Below, piece by piece: positions 37,216 through 46,407 of a DNA stretch of 64,000 nucleotides. The notes below the pieces were generated by a model, which saw nothing but the letters and a program-made list of their open reading frames with translations, was not told the DNA's origin and made no database searches. Source of the stretch: Mycolicibacterium chubuense NBB4 (GTDB lineage Bacteria; Actinomycetota; Actinomycetes; Mycobacteriales; Mycobacteriaceae); the NCBI RefSeq assembly GCF_000266905.1, contig NC_018027.1, forward strand, positions 310,001-374,000, in the 5' to 3' direction. The position numbers and the translations under genes were made by a program. Numbering within the stretch: the stretch's first letter is position 1; each line of letters starts with the position of its first letter.

Positions 37216-38169
37216 GTGCCGGTCGAACAGAACAGCAAGGTGTCCATCGTCGGAATGGGAAGCGTCGGTACCGCGATCGCCTATGCGTGCCTGATCCGCG
37301 GATCGGCGGGGTCGCTGGCACTGTTCGACATCGACACGGCCAAGGTCCGCGCCGAGGTGCTCGACCTCAACCACGGCAGCCAGTTCGTGCCGCACTGCCG
37401 CATCTCGGGATCCGACGACATCGGGGTGACCGCCCGGTCGGCGATCGTCGTCGTGACCGCGGGCGCCAAGCAGAAGCCGGGCCAGAGCCGGCTGGAGTTG
37501 GCGGCCTCGAACGTCGAGATGGCCCGCTCGCTGACGCCGCAGCTGCTCGAGTACTCCCCCGACGCCGTGGTTCTCTTCGTCACCAACCCGGTGGACGTCG
37601 TCACGTTTGCCGCGGCGCAGGCCGTCGACGCCGCGCCCGGCCACCTCTTCGGCTCGGGCACCGTGCTGGACTCCAGCCGGTTCCGCTTCCTCATCGCCGA
37701 GCGCGCCGATCTCGCCGTCGGCAACGTGCACGGCTTCATCGTCGGCGAGCACGGCGACTCGGAGATCCCGCTGTGGTCGAGCGTGTCGGTCGGGGGAGTG
37801 CCGGCGCACCGGTTCCTGCGCGATGGTGTGCCCGTGTTCGACGACGCCGCCCGCAGCCGGATCTCCTCGGAGGTCGTCAACGCCGCCTACGAGATCATCG
37901 CCGGCAAGGGCGCCACCAACCTGGCGATCGGGCTGTCCACGGCGCGGATCATCGAGGCGATCCTGGGCGATCAGCACCGCGTGCTGCCGGTGTCCACGGT
38001 GCAGAGCGGCGTCCACGGCATCAGCGGAGTGGCGCTGTCGCTGCCCACGGTCGTCTCCGCCCGCGGCGCCGGCGAGGTGCTCGAGGTGCCGCTCTCGGAG
38101 GCCGAGGTGCAGGGGTTGCGGGCCTCGGCGTCGGCGCTGCGGAACGCGCAGGACTCGCTCGGTCTGTGA
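37216..38169 (+). CDS. ldh: L-lactate dehydrogenase (NAD-dependent)
   Basis: 317 aa. Rossmann motif VGMGSVGTAIAYA at the N-terminus. The substrate loop AGAKQKPGQSRLEL has Gln where malate dehydrogenases have Arg. The catalytic motif GEHGDSEIPLW holds the histidine, and DSSRFR the arginine region. It interconverts pyruvate and L-lactate in the cytoplasm. GTG 37216. It is a single gene directly after the Hsp70-like gene with 36 bases between. Confidence 0.9.
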   Translation: MPVEQNSKVSIVGMGSVGTAIAYACLIRGSAGSLALFDIDTAKVRAEVLDLNHGSQFVPHCRISGSDDIGVTARSAIVVVTAGAKQKPGQSRLELAASNVEMARSLTPQLLEYSPDAVVLFVTNPVDVVTFAAAQAVDAAPGHLFGSGTVLDSSRFRFLIAERADLAVGNVHGFIVGEHGDSEIPLWSSVSVGGVPAHRFLRDGVPVFDDAARSRISSEVVNAAYEIIAGKGATNLAIGLSTARIIEAILGDQHRVLPVSTVQSGVHGISGVALSLPTVVSARGAGEVLEVPLSEAEVQGLRASASALRNAQDSLGL

Positions 38170-38250
38170 CGGGAAGGGTCCGGGATCCGGACGGAAAGAT
38201 CACGATCAGATATCGGAACTCCGCTGTGCATCCGCTCAAACACTCGTAGG

Positions 38251-38907
38251 GTGCCAGTCGTGGGACGACACTCCAGGGTGCAGAGCCGGCGCAAGCCGTC
38301 GGTCGCCGTCGTCGCCCTCGGGGTGCCCGCGGCGGTCCTGCTCGCGGCCGGCGCGGACAGTCAGCCGCTGGTGAAGAAGCCCGTCGAACATGTCGTCGCC
38401 GAGGCGCCCCCGTGCTGCCTGGAGTTGATCGCTCCGCCGACGCCGTCCGCGGCGTCGGGCAGCGGCGTGTCCTCTGGCCGGGTGACATGGGTGGCCAGCC
38501 GTGCGGACCGGCGGGCCGTCGCCCGGGTGCTGCCCGCAGGCGTGGCGCCGGAGCGCGGGCTGCAGGTCAAGACCATCCTGGTGGCGCGCGCGGTCAGCGC
38601 GATCTTCCCGGAGATCCACAACATCGGCGGTGTGCGGCCGGACGCGCTGCGCTGGCATCCCGACGGGCTGGCCATCGATGTGATGATCCCCGACCCGTCC
38701 AGCCCCGCGGGGATCGCGCTGGGCAACCAGATCGTCGCGTTCGCGCTCAAGAACGCCGACCGGTTCAGCCTGCAGGACGCGATCTGGCGCGGTGTGTACT
38801 ACACCCCCGCGGGTCCCCAGCGCGGCGGATACGGGCACTTCGACCACGTCCACCTCACCACCACCGGCGGCGGGTACCCGACCGGCGGCGAGGTCTACTA
38901 CCGCTGA
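38251..38907 (+). CDS. Exported protein with ARB_07466-like domain
   Basis: 218 aa from GTG 38251 (GTG 38260 is an alternative). A hydrophobic export segment lies at about residues 18-36. The conserved C-terminal domain contains IHNIGGVRPDALRWHPDGLAIDVMIP and YGHFDHVHLTT, a pattern of small secreted mycobacterial proteins of unknown role. The Asp/His spacing resembles metallopeptidase-type folds, but activity is not established. Confidence 0.75.
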   Translation: MPVVGRHSRVQSRRKPSVAVVALGVPAAVLLAAGADSQPLVKKPVEHVVAEAPPCCLELIAPPTPSAASGSGVSSGRVTWVASRADRRAVARVLPAGVAPERGLQVKTILVARAVSAIFPEIHNIGGVRPDALRWHPDGLAIDVMIPDPSSPAGIALGNQIVAFALKNADRFSLQDAIWRGVYYTPAGPQRGGYGHFDHVHLTTTGGGYPTGGEVYYR

Positions 38908-40124
38908 CGCGCGAACGCCGGGGCGCGTTCGGGGCGCACCCCGACGCCGACGAGATAGCCCGGGATCACCGCCAGCCACGGCATCAGCTCGAGCAGCCGG
39001 ATCAGCCACGGCGGCGGTCCGGCGACGTCGGCGCCGCGCAGGATCGGGCCGAGCAGCTGCTTGTCGATCTGGCGCTGCAGCGCCTGGGTCACCGCGGTCG
39101 GCACCACGCGGCGCCGTCGCACGGCCGCCAGATCCCGGTCGGTCACCCGGCCTCGGCGCAGCGGCCCGGCGAGAAGCCGGGCGGTGGCGACGCCGTCCTG
39201 CACGGCCACGTTGATGCCGACCCCACCCGCCGGCGACATCGCGTGCGCGGCGTCGCCGATGCACAACAGCCCGTCGACGTGCCAGCGGTGAAGGCGGTTC
39301 AGTCGCACGTCGAGGTGTTTGACGTCGTCGAGGCTGGTGACCGCCTCGACGGTGTCCCCGGCTTCGGGCAGCAGTTCGGTGACATCGGCGTGGAACGCGG
39401 CCAGCCCGCGGGCACGAAGGCGCGCGTCGGATCCCTTGGGAATGAGCAGAGCGATCTGCAGATAGCCCTCGCGCGGGATGACGATCATCGCCTTGCCCGG
39501 CGCCAGCCGCGGGAACAGCGTGTACATTGCGTCGTCCTGGCGCCGCGGCAGCCGGAACCACCACACGTCGAAACTGACCGGCCACTCGCGGACCTGCAGG
39601 CCGGCGTGTCGGCGCACCAGCGACCACCGTCCGTCGCAGCCGACGGTGAGGTCGGCGCGCAGCTCGCCGGGACCGTCGGCGTCGACGTAGTGCACTCCCG
39701 TCACCCGGTCCCCGTCGCGGAGCAGCCCGGTCACCTCGGTGCTCATCCGCAGCGTGAAGGTGGGCTCGGCCTCGCCCGCCTCGGCGAGCAGGTTGAGCAG
39801 GTCCCACTGCGGGACCATCGCGACGTAGGGATGCGGCTGCCGCAGCCGCTCGAAGTCGACCATCGTGACCGGATGTCCCGGTGCGACGTCGAAAGTCGCC
39901 TTGCGAAGCCGGCTTTGGGGCAGCGCCCGGAATCTCGGCCACAAGCCGAGTTCGTCGATCAGTCGCAACGTGGTGGGGTGCACGGTGTCGCCGCGGAAGT
40001 CGCGCAGGAAGTCGGCGTGCTTCTCACAGACGGTGACGTCGACGCCCGCGCGGGCCAGCAACAGGCCGAGGACCATCCCGGCCGGTCCGCCGCCGGCGAT
40101 CACGCAGGTGGTCTTCGCGTCCAC
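38898..40124 (-). CDS. FAD-dependent monooxygenase, UbiH/PHBH family
   Basis: 408 aa from GTG 40124. FAD-binding motif CVIAGGGPAGMVLGLLLARAG, the DG motif GCDGRWSLVRRHAG and the GD motif CIGDAAHAMSPAGGVGINVAVQD are all in the expected order. The family hydroxylates aromatic or isoprenoid substrates using NAD(P)H. It is probably co-transcribed with the SDR gene upstream. Its last ten bases overlap the end of the convergent secreted protein gene. Substrate unknown. Confidence 0.88.
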   Translation of the reverse strand: MDAKTTCVIAGGGPAGMVLGLLLARAGVDVTVCEKHADFLRDFRGDTVHPTTLRLIDELGLWPRFRALPQSRLRKATFDVAPGHPVTMVDFERLRQPHPYVAMVPQWDLLNLLAEAGEAEPTFTLRMSTEVTGLLRDGDRVTGVHYVDADGPGELRADLTVGCDGRWSLVRRHAGLQVREWPVSFDVWWFRLPRRQDDAMYTLFPRLAPGKAMIVIPREGYLQIALLIPKGSDARLRARGLAAFHADVTELLPEAGDTVEAVTSLDDVKHLDVRLNRLHRWHVDGLLCIGDAAHAMSPAGGVGINVAVQDGVATARLLAGPLRRGRVTDRDLAAVRRRRVVPTAVTQALQRQIDKQLLGPILRGADVAGPPPWLIRLLELMPWLAVIPGYLVGVGVRPERAPAFARQR

Positions 40125-40160
40125 GGCGACCAGGCTAGGCGTTACGCGCGTGCCGGTTGA

Positions 40161-40943
40161 TCAGAACTTCAGATATCCGCCGTCGATGCGCAGCACGTCG
40201 CCGGTGTGATACCTGCTGGCTGCGCCGGCCAGGTACACGGCGACGCCGGCGAGGTCTTCGGCGCTGCCCCATCGGCGGACCGGCACGCGCGGAAGCACCC
40301 GGGACCTGAAGCGTTCGTCGGCAAGACCTTCCGACGTCATGTCGGTGTCGAACCACCCGGGCGCGATGGTGTTGGCGCGGATGCCGTGCCGGGCGAATTC
40401 GACCGCCATGCTGTCGGTCAGCGCGGTGACGCCGGCCTTCGCCGCGGCGTAGGCGGGCTGACGGGGCATGCCCTGGAATGCGCCCAGACTGGACACCCCG
40501 ACCAGGCTGCCGCCGCGATCCGCCTCGATCATCTGGCGGGCTGCCTCACGCAGCGTGAGGAAGACGCCGTCGAGGTCGACGGCGGTCACCGACCGGAACT
40601 CGGCCAGCGTCGTCTCGAGTGTCGGCGTGAAGCTACCCCGCACCCCTGCGTTCGCGAAACACGAGTCCAGATACCCGAATTCGGCACGGATACCGGACAT
40701 GGCGGCGGTCACGGCGGGCTCGTCGGCCACGTCGCACGGGACGACCAGCACCGGATTGCCGTGTGCGCGCAGGGCCGCGGCCGCGGTGTCCAGTCGCGCG
40801 GCCGTGCGCCCGATGATCGCCACCGACGCGCCGGCGCGCGCCAGGCCCTCGGCGAGGCCGAAGCCGATGCCGGATCCGCCACCGGTGACGACGGCGACGT
40901 GGCCGGTGAGATCGAAGGGATTCGCGGCGTCGGGTTTGGTCAC
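40161..40943 (-). CDS. Short-chain dehydrogenase/reductase
   Basis: 260 aa. Classical SDR with the TGGGSGIG cofactor loop (residues 20-27), NAG at ANAGVRG, catalytic Ser in GVSSLGAFQG and YxxxK in PAYAAAKAG. The Asp-poor and Arg-containing loop (IIGRTAARL) hints at NADP, but that is weak. GTG 40943. It sits after the ABC importer genes and may be part of that operon. Confidence 0.9.
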   Translation of the reverse strand: MTKPDAANPFDLTGHVAVVTGGGSGIGFGLAEGLARAGASVAIIGRTAARLDTAAAALRAHGNPVLVVPCDVADEPAVTAAMSGIRAEFGYLDSCFANAGVRGSFTPTLETTLAEFRSVTAVDLDGVFLTLREAARQMIEADRGGSLVGVSSLGAFQGMPRQPAYAAAKAGVTALTDSMAVEFARHGIRANTIAPGWFDTDMTSEGLADERFRSRVLPRVPVRRWGSAEDLAGVAVYLAGAASRYHTGDVLRIDGGYLKF

Positions 40944-40972
40944 GGTCCGACCCTAGTGCAGCCGAAGACGGG

Positions 40973-41773
40973 TCAGATCCGCGTCCCGGCCGGATCGCCG
41001 CCGATCCGCTGCGCCAGCCACACCGGCACGATCGCGATCACGGTCAGAGCGGCCGCGACGACGTTGATCACCGGAGCCTGGTTGGGGCGGAAGAGGTTTC
41101 CGAAGATCCAGATCGGCAGGGTCTGCACCGTCGGGCCGGCCGTGAACGTCGTCACCACGATCTCGTCGAAGCTCAGCGCGAAGGCGAGGATGGCACCGGC
41201 GACCAGCGCGCCGCGCATCATCGGCAGCGTCACGAAGCGGAACGTCTGCCAGGCCGACGCTCCGAGGTCGGCCGAGGCGTCCTCCAGGCTGGTGCCGAGG
41301 CGCCGCAACCGCGCCTGGGTGTTGTTGAACACGATGACGATGCAGAACGTCGCGTGGCCGACGATGACGGTGGCCAGGCCGAGCGTGACCCCCAGCGCGG
41401 AGGTGAAGGTCGCGTTCAGCGCGATGCCGGTGACGATGCCGGGCAGCGTGATCGGCAGCACCACGAGCAGATTCACGGTCTGGCGGCCGAAGAACTCGTA
41501 CCGCTGCACCGCGAACGCGGCCATGGTTCCGAGCACGAGAGCGATCGCGGTGGCGATGACCCCGACGATCACCGAGTTGCCCAGCGATGTCCACATGCCT
41601 TCGCTGTGCAGCGCGGTGCGCCACCACCGCACCGTGAAGCCCGGCGGCGGGAACGCGAACGTCTTGGAGCTGTTGAACGCGTTGACGACCACCAAAAGCA
41701 GTGGCACGTAGATGAACACCAGGACCAACACGGTCCAGGTCCGGGTGCTCGCCCGTAATCCGGAAGACAGCAT
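40973..41773 (-). CDS. ABC importer permease, PotC-like
   Basis: 266 aa with six membrane segments and the cytoplasmic EAA-type loop (SLEDASADLGASAWQTFRFVTLP near residues 170-192). Second permease of a spermidine/putrescine-type importer. ATG 41773 lies two bases from the stop of the first permease. Together with the ATPase and binding protein upstream it forms a complete importer. Confidence 0.9.
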   Translation of the reverse strand: MLSSGLRASTRTWTVLVLVFIYVPLLLVVVNAFNSSKTFAFPPPGFTVRWWRTALHSEGMWTSLGNSVIVGVIATAIALVLGTMAAFAVQRYEFFGRQTVNLLVVLPITLPGIVTGIALNATFTSALGVTLGLATVIVGHATFCIVIVFNNTQARLRRLGTSLEDASADLGASAWQTFRFVTLPMMRGALVAGAILAFALSFDEIVVTTFTAGPTVQTLPIWIFGNLFRPNQAPVINVVAAALTVIAIVPVWLAQRIGGDPAGTRI

Positions 41774-42613
41774 CTACACGTTCTCCAATGCGCCGGTGCG
41801 CCGCATGGCCAGCAGGTACAAGAGGATGGCCACCAACGGGATGAGTGAGAGTGCGGCCGCCATCGGCTGGTTGTTGGCGGTGACCAACTGGCCGTAGATC
41901 ACGTTGCCGAGCATCTGCGTCTTGCCGCCGACGATCGTGACCGCGATGTAGTCGCCGAGCGACAGCGAGAACGTGAAGATCGATCCGGCGGCGATGCCGG
42001 GGAACACCATCGGGGCGACCACCAGACGAAGCGTCGTCAGATCCGACGCGCCGAGGTCGGAGCTTGCGTCCACCAGCGCATCCGGCACCCGCTGAAACGC
42101 CGCGAACACCGGAATCACCATGTAGGGCAACCACAGATACGTCAGCGTGATGACCGTCGCGACCAGCCCGTAGCCCGGCGAGTACCCGGTCGCCCAGGAC
42201 AACGGACCTTCCGGGGAGAGCAGCATCCGCCAGGCGTACGCCTTGACCAGATAGCTCGCCCACAACGGTGTGGTGACCGCGACGACCAGCGCGACACGGA
42301 CTACCGGCGAGGCGATCTTGGCCATGTACAGCGCCAGCGGTGCGGCCAGTACCGCGCACAGCACCGTGACCGTGAGCGCCACGCCGACCGTACGCAACGT
42401 CGTGACGCGGAACACCTCGTCGGTGAGCACCCGCACGATGTTGTCGGTGGTGAAGGTGCGCACCACCGCGCCGGTGAAGCTGCTCCGACTCCAGAAAGCC
42501 GAAACCAGCAGCACCGCAAGCGATCCCAGATAGGCGATGATCAGCCATGCCAGCGGCGGGATCAGCAGGAACGCCAGCGTCAGTCGCCGGCGCACCCGCG
42601 GCGCGGAGGGCAT
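41774..42613 (-). CDS. ABC importer permease, PotB-like
   Basis: 279 aa with six membrane segments and the EAA-type loop VDASSDLGASDLTTLRLVVAPM. ATG 42613 overlaps the stop of the binding-protein gene by four bases, which decides the start over a possible upstream one. Pairs with the downstream PotC-like permease. Confidence 0.9.
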   Translation of the reverse strand: MPSAPRVRRRLTLAFLLIPPLAWLIIAYLGSLAVLLVSAFWSRSSFTGAVVRTFTTDNIVRVLTDEVFRVTTLRTVGVALTVTVLCAVLAAPLALYMAKIASPVVRVALVVAVTTPLWASYLVKAYAWRMLLSPEGPLSWATGYSPGYGLVATVITLTYLWLPYMVIPVFAAFQRVPDALVDASSDLGASDLTTLRLVVAPMVFPGIAAGSIFTFSLSLGDYIAVTIVGGKTQMLGNVIYGQLVTANNQPMAAALSLIPLVAILLYLLAMRRTGALENV

Positions 42614-43806
42614 CAGCCCTTGATCTCCTGCCACTTGTCGACCCACTGGTCATAGCTCGTGCAGTTGTTGCCGCTGCCGTCGACGCATTTGGTCTGCGGT
42701 GTGGTCCAGTAGTGGATCTGTGCGGCGTACTGCTCGTCGGTGGCGTGGTAGGTCGCGCAGTGCTGCTTGTCGGCGGTCAGCGCGCAGGACTTCGTCTGGG
42801 CCGGCGCCTCACCGAAGTACTCGGCCACCTGGGCGTTGGCCTCCGGCGAGATGATGTAGTTCATCCACTTGTACATGCAGTTCGGGTGTGCGGCCTTGGC
42901 CGAGAGCATCCAGGTGTCCGACCAGCCGGTGGAACCCTCCTTGGGCAGGACCGTGGTGACCGGGACCTTGTTGTCGGCCTTGATGGTGTTGGCGATCACC
43001 TGCCAGGTGGTGCCGATCGCCGTGGATCCGGATTCGAAGCCCTGCACCTCTTTGGTGTAGTCCGACCAGTACTCGCCGATGTTCTCCTTCTGAGCCTTGA
43101 GCAGATCGGTCGCCGCGTTGAGTTGGTCGGTGGTCAGCGAGTACGGGTCCTTGATCCCCAGCTCGGGCTTGGTCTTCGACAGGTACAGCGCGGCGTCGGC
43201 GATGTAGATCGGCGAATCATAGGCCGTCACTTTGCCTTTCAGTGCGGACGCGCCGGGGAACACCGCGCCCCAGGAGTCCGGGGCGTCCTTGACCACGTCG
43301 CTGTTGTACATCAGCAGGTTCGCGCCCCAGCCGTGGGGAATGCCGTACATCTGCCCGTCGACGGAGTTCCACGGCTTGGCCTTGAGGAACGGCACCACCG
43401 TGGCGTAGTTGGGCACCAGGTCGGTGTTCACCGGGGCGACGTCGCCGGCATAGATCAGCCGCAGCGTGGCATCACCCGACGCGGACACCCCGTCGTACTG
43501 CCCGGTGCGCATCAGCTGGACCATCTCGTCGGACGTGTTGCCGATCTTGACGTTGACCTTGCAGCCCGTCTGCTGCTCGAACGGGGTCACCCAGTTGACC
43601 TTCGGGTCATTGGAACCGTTCTCGGCATAGCCCGGCCACGCGATGAGGTTGAGCTGGCCCTCGCCGTCGCCGACCGCGCCCGCCGGCGACATCTTGGGCG
43701 GTTCCTCCGAACCGCCCCCGGACTGCTGGGAATTGGAACACCCGGCCGTCACCAGCAACGCGGCAGCTGCCAGCACGATGCCCGCGCGGCGGATCGGAAA
43801 TCCCAT
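42613..43806 (-). CDS. Lipoprotein substrate-binding component, PotD-like
   Basis: 397 aa. Signal peptide and lipobox LLVTAGCSN (Cys near residue 23). The mature part is an extracellular solute-binding domain (LNLIAWPGYAENGS, DGQMYGIPHGWGANLLMYN). It carries six or more cysteines in its C-terminal third (TKSCALTADKQHCATY, TKCVDGSGNNCTSY), unusual for PotD and suggesting disulphides. ATG 43806. Ligand may be a polyamine, but related proteins bind amino-alkyl or sugar-like compounds, so it is not certain. Confidence 0.87.
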   Translation of the reverse strand: MGFPIRRAGIVLAAAALLVTAGCSNSQQSGGGSEEPPKMSPAGAVGDGEGQLNLIAWPGYAENGSNDPKVNWVTPFEQQTGCKVNVKIGNTSDEMVQLMRTGQYDGVSASGDATLRLIYAGDVAPVNTDLVPNYATVVPFLKAKPWNSVDGQMYGIPHGWGANLLMYNSDVVKDAPDSWGAVFPGASALKGKVTAYDSPIYIADAALYLSKTKPELGIKDPYSLTTDQLNAATDLLKAQKENIGEYWSDYTKEVQGFESGSTAIGTTWQVIANTIKADNKVPVTTVLPKEGSTGWSDTWMLSAKAAHPNCMYKWMNYIISPEANAQVAEYFGEAPAQTKSCALTADKQHCATYHATDEQYAAQIHYWTTPQTKCVDGSGNNCTSYDQWVDKWQEIKG

Positions 43807-43820
43807 GGCTTCTCCTTGCT

Positions 43821-44936
43821 TCACGAGGTGGGGGTGAGGTCGCGGACCGCGGCGTCGGGCCACGCGAGGACGATCGGGTTGCCGTGGGCGATCGCCGTGG
43901 ACGCCTCCGCCGACAACAGCGTCGCGGTGAGGCGAACCGGCGCGCTGAGCCCGGTGACGCCGGTGACCGTGGCGGCGACGCGGGTGATCGGCCCGGCGTA
44001 GACGACCTCGGCGACCTCGGCGCCGACCGTGCGATAACCCGTCGGAGCCGAGGCGGCGACGGTGCGGGCGTCGAGGACCTCGATGCGCTCCGGCCGGATC
44101 GCGAATGTGCCCCGACGGCCGAGCACCGCCTCGGCGGCGTCCCCGTCGAGCACGTTGGAGGTGCCGACGAAGTCCGCGACGAACCGGTTGGCGGGGTGCT
44201 CGTAGACCTCGCGGGCGGCGCCGATCTGCTCGATGCGTCCGTCGTTGAGCACGACGAGGCGGTCGCAGAGCGTCAGCGCCTCGTCCTGGTCGTGGGTGAC
44301 GATGACGAAGGTGATGCCGACCTCGCGCTGGATCGCCTTGAGCTCGATCTGCATCTGCTCGCGCAGCTTGAGATCGAGTGCGCCGAGCGGCTCGTCGAGC
44401 AGCAGCACCCGGGGGCGCCCGACCAGCGCGCGGGCCAGCGCGACGCGCTGCTGCTGACCGCCGGAGAGTTCGGCCGGCTTGCGGGCCGTGTGGCCGCCGA
44501 GGCGGACCATCTCGAGTGCCTCGGCCGCGCGCCGCCGCCGTTCGTCCTTGCCGACCCCGCGCACCCGCAGGCCGTACTCGACGTTCTGCGCGACGGTCAT
44601 GTGGGGGAACAGTGCGTACTGCTGGAACACCGTGTTGGTGTCGCGGCGCGCGGGCGGGAGCGCGGTGACGTCCTTGCCGCCCAGCTTGATGGTGCCCGCG
44701 GTCGGTTGTTCGAAGCCCGCGATCAGCCGCAGCAGCGTCGTCTTGCCCGAACCGGACGGCCCGAGGATGGCGAACAACTCACCATCGTCGATCGCCAGGT
44801 CGGCGCCCTCGACCGCCACGACCTTGCTGCGGAGGTCGCCGAACTCCTTGCGCACGGCGATCAACTCGATCTGCGGGACGGCGGCGTCGTCGGCGGGATC
44901 GGCGCCACGTATCGACACGGCCGCTCCGGATGGCAT
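43821..44936 (-). CDS. ABC importer ATPase, PotA-like
   Basis: 371 aa. Walker A GPSGSGKTT (residues 59-67), signature LSGGQQQRVALARAL, Walker B VLLLDEPLGALD and H-loop IVTHDQDEAL. The C-terminal TOBE-type domain is typical of polyamine/iron importers. ATG 44936. It is the first gene of the four-gene importer operon, and its stop lies 14 bases before the binding-protein start. Confidence 0.92.
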   Translation of the reverse strand: MPSGAAVSIRGADPADDAAVPQIELIAVRKEFGDLRSKVVAVEGADLAIDDGELFAILGPSGSGKTTLLRLIAGFEQPTAGTIKLGGKDVTALPPARRDTNTVFQQYALFPHMTVAQNVEYGLRVRGVGKDERRRRAAEALEMVRLGGHTARKPAELSGGQQQRVALARALVGRPRVLLLDEPLGALDLKLREQMQIELKAIQREVGITFVIVTHDQDEALTLCDRLVVLNDGRIEQIGAAREVYEHPANRFVADFVGTSNVLDGDAAEAVLGRRGTFAIRPERIEVLDARTVAASAPTGYRTVGAEVAEVVYAGPITRVAATVTGVTGLSAPVRLTATLLSAEASTAIAHGNPIVLAWPDAAVRDLTPTS

Positions 44937-45097
44937 GGAGGCATCCTAGGAATTCCGTCGCCGTATCGCAGTTCAAGCACGAATTTAGTTGTGCATACGG
45001 CACAGTTTCGCGGAGTTCCGTGCCGTCGTGGATTTCATCCGCCATTGTGCTCGACGCTCATCGAGGCTTACCGTGCCCTGGACGGAAGTGAGGCGAC

Positions 45098-45532
45098 ATG
45101 CCGCGAACTGCTCCTGCGCTGATGGTGGCGGCGATTGCTCTGGTGGTGGTGGGTTCGGCATGCGGCCGCGACTCGTCGGCCTCCCCGACCCCGACCGACC
45201 TGCCCGCTCTGGTCCCCGCTCCTGCCGGCGCCACCGCGACGCCGACCCCAGACACCATCGCCGACAACGGGATTCACCTGCACTACCAGGTCAACGGTGC
45301 GCCGGCCGACGTCATGAACGCTTACAAGTCCGCACTGAAGGACAAGGGGTGGACCGTCACCACCATCGTCACCTCGGGCGGCGGCGGTGGTGGCGGCGCC
45401 ACCTACACGGGGACCAACGGTGACTCGTACGGAGTGTTCGACGGCGGCGGGTACGGCAGCACCACCTACGTCGACGTGTGCGCCTGGGCGTCGAAGCCCG
45501 ACGAACCGAACTGCACTCGCGGCGCCCGCTGA
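45098..45532 (+). CDS. Small lipoprotein, Gly/Thr-rich
   Basis: 144 aa. Signal peptide and lipobox VVGSACG (Cys near residue 22). The mature protein has a Thr/Pro-rich linker, a domain with HLHYQVNGAPADVMNAYKSALKDK, and a GGGGGGG tract near residue 95. Similar to small mycobacterial lipoproteins of unknown function. ATG 45098 has GAAGTGAGG upstream. Confidence 0.8.
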   Translation: MPRTAPALMVAAIALVVVGSACGRDSSASPTPTDLPALVPAPAGATATPTPDTIADNGIHLHYQVNGAPADVMNAYKSALKDKGWTVTTIVTSGGGGGGGATYTGTNGDSYGVFDGGGYGSTTYVDVCAWASKPDEPNCTRGAR

Positions 45533-45546
45533 CGCGATCAGGGAAC

Positions 45547-45858
45547 TCAGTCGATCGACGCCCTGAAGTCGATCCCCTGCTGCGCCGCCTGTGCCCAATC
45601 GGCCATGTCCACGACGGGATGGATCTGGAAGCTGTTGAAGGGGGCGAACTTCATCGTCTCCGTCAGCAGTTCCGTCGAGTTGTCGGTTTCGACGATGGCG
45701 AACCCGCCTTCACCGTCGAGGCGGCCGACGAACTGATGGAACGTCGTGCCCGCGGGTGGCTGCCATTTCGAGAACAGCTCCAGTGCCCGCTTCATGGCCT
45801 TCTCGTTGTCCTCGCCCGAACCGCCGAGACGCGATGTCCATGTCATGGCGTACTTCAT
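45547..45858 (-). CDS. DUF3303-like small protein
   Basis: 103 aa from ATG 45858, with AGGAGGGATC as ribosome site. MKYAMTWTSRLGGSG and FHQFVGRLDGEGGFAIVETD resemble the DUF3303 ferredoxin-like fold. No function can be stated. Convergent with the small lipoprotein gene, 14 bases between stops. Confidence 0.75.
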   Translation of the reverse strand: MKYAMTWTSRLGGSGEDNEKAMKRALELFSKWQPPAGTTFHQFVGRLDGEGGFAIVETDNSTELLTETMKFAPFNSFQIHPVVDMADWAQAAQQGIDFRASID

Positions 45859-46170
45859 GGGGATCCCTCCTAGCACGTGGTGTGAACCAGTGGTGAGCGG
45901 CGGAGGCGCCGATGGTGGCGTGCCCGCACAGGGTCAGTGTGCTCCGCCGGTACCTGATCCACGGCCGAACCGGCAAGTGCGCGACAGCTACTTGAACTAC
46001 CAAATGTTAGGTGGCGCAACGACATTTAGCTGCCGCCGGTCCCGTTGTCGGCACGCGGCCCGGCCGTGCCTAGACCGCGCTGTGCCCGCCCCGGCGAAAG
46101 ATTGACGCGGATGTCGGATTCGAGAAGCAGCACCCCGGGTAAACACCCGCTGCGGAATGGAGGTGCAACG
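45859..46170. other. Gene-free stretch of 312 bp with an AT-richer patch
   Basis: No coding pattern was seen. At 45992-46029 the sequence becomes AT-rich and holds AAATGT (46002-46007) and ACATTT (46022-46027), complementary arms 14 bases apart, possibly a regulator site. TTGAAC at 45992-45997 could be a -35 box, but no convincing -10 follows. Confidence 0.3.
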
Positions 46171-46323
46171 GTGCATCAGGACGGGGAACAGTTAGCCACG
46201 CTGGCCGACGTCTCACAGATCGGCGACTCGCCGATGCTGCGGGCCATGAGCGGTGAGATGGTGACCGTCGACGCCCATGACGGGCTGGCGTCGATCGCGC
46301 GCTACGAAGAAGAACTGGACTGA
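46171..46323 (+). CDS. Small acidic hypothetical protein
   Basis: 50 aa from GTG 46171, which has GGAGG eight bases upstream. An alternative ATG at 46111 would add 20 residues but has a poorer ribosome site. Acidic, with no membrane segment or motif (ends SIARYEEELD). Codon pattern and the ribosome site support translation. No function recognised. Confidence 0.55.
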   Translation: MHQDGEQLATLADVSQIGDSPMLRAMSGEMVTVDAHDGLASIARYEEELD

Positions 46324-46407
46324 CCGACTGTCGGGTCGTTCGCGTGAGCGAAAGATGAGCTCGCGCTGAGCGATTCGATCGGCTTGTGTTGTCGCGCCGC
46401 TCGGGCG

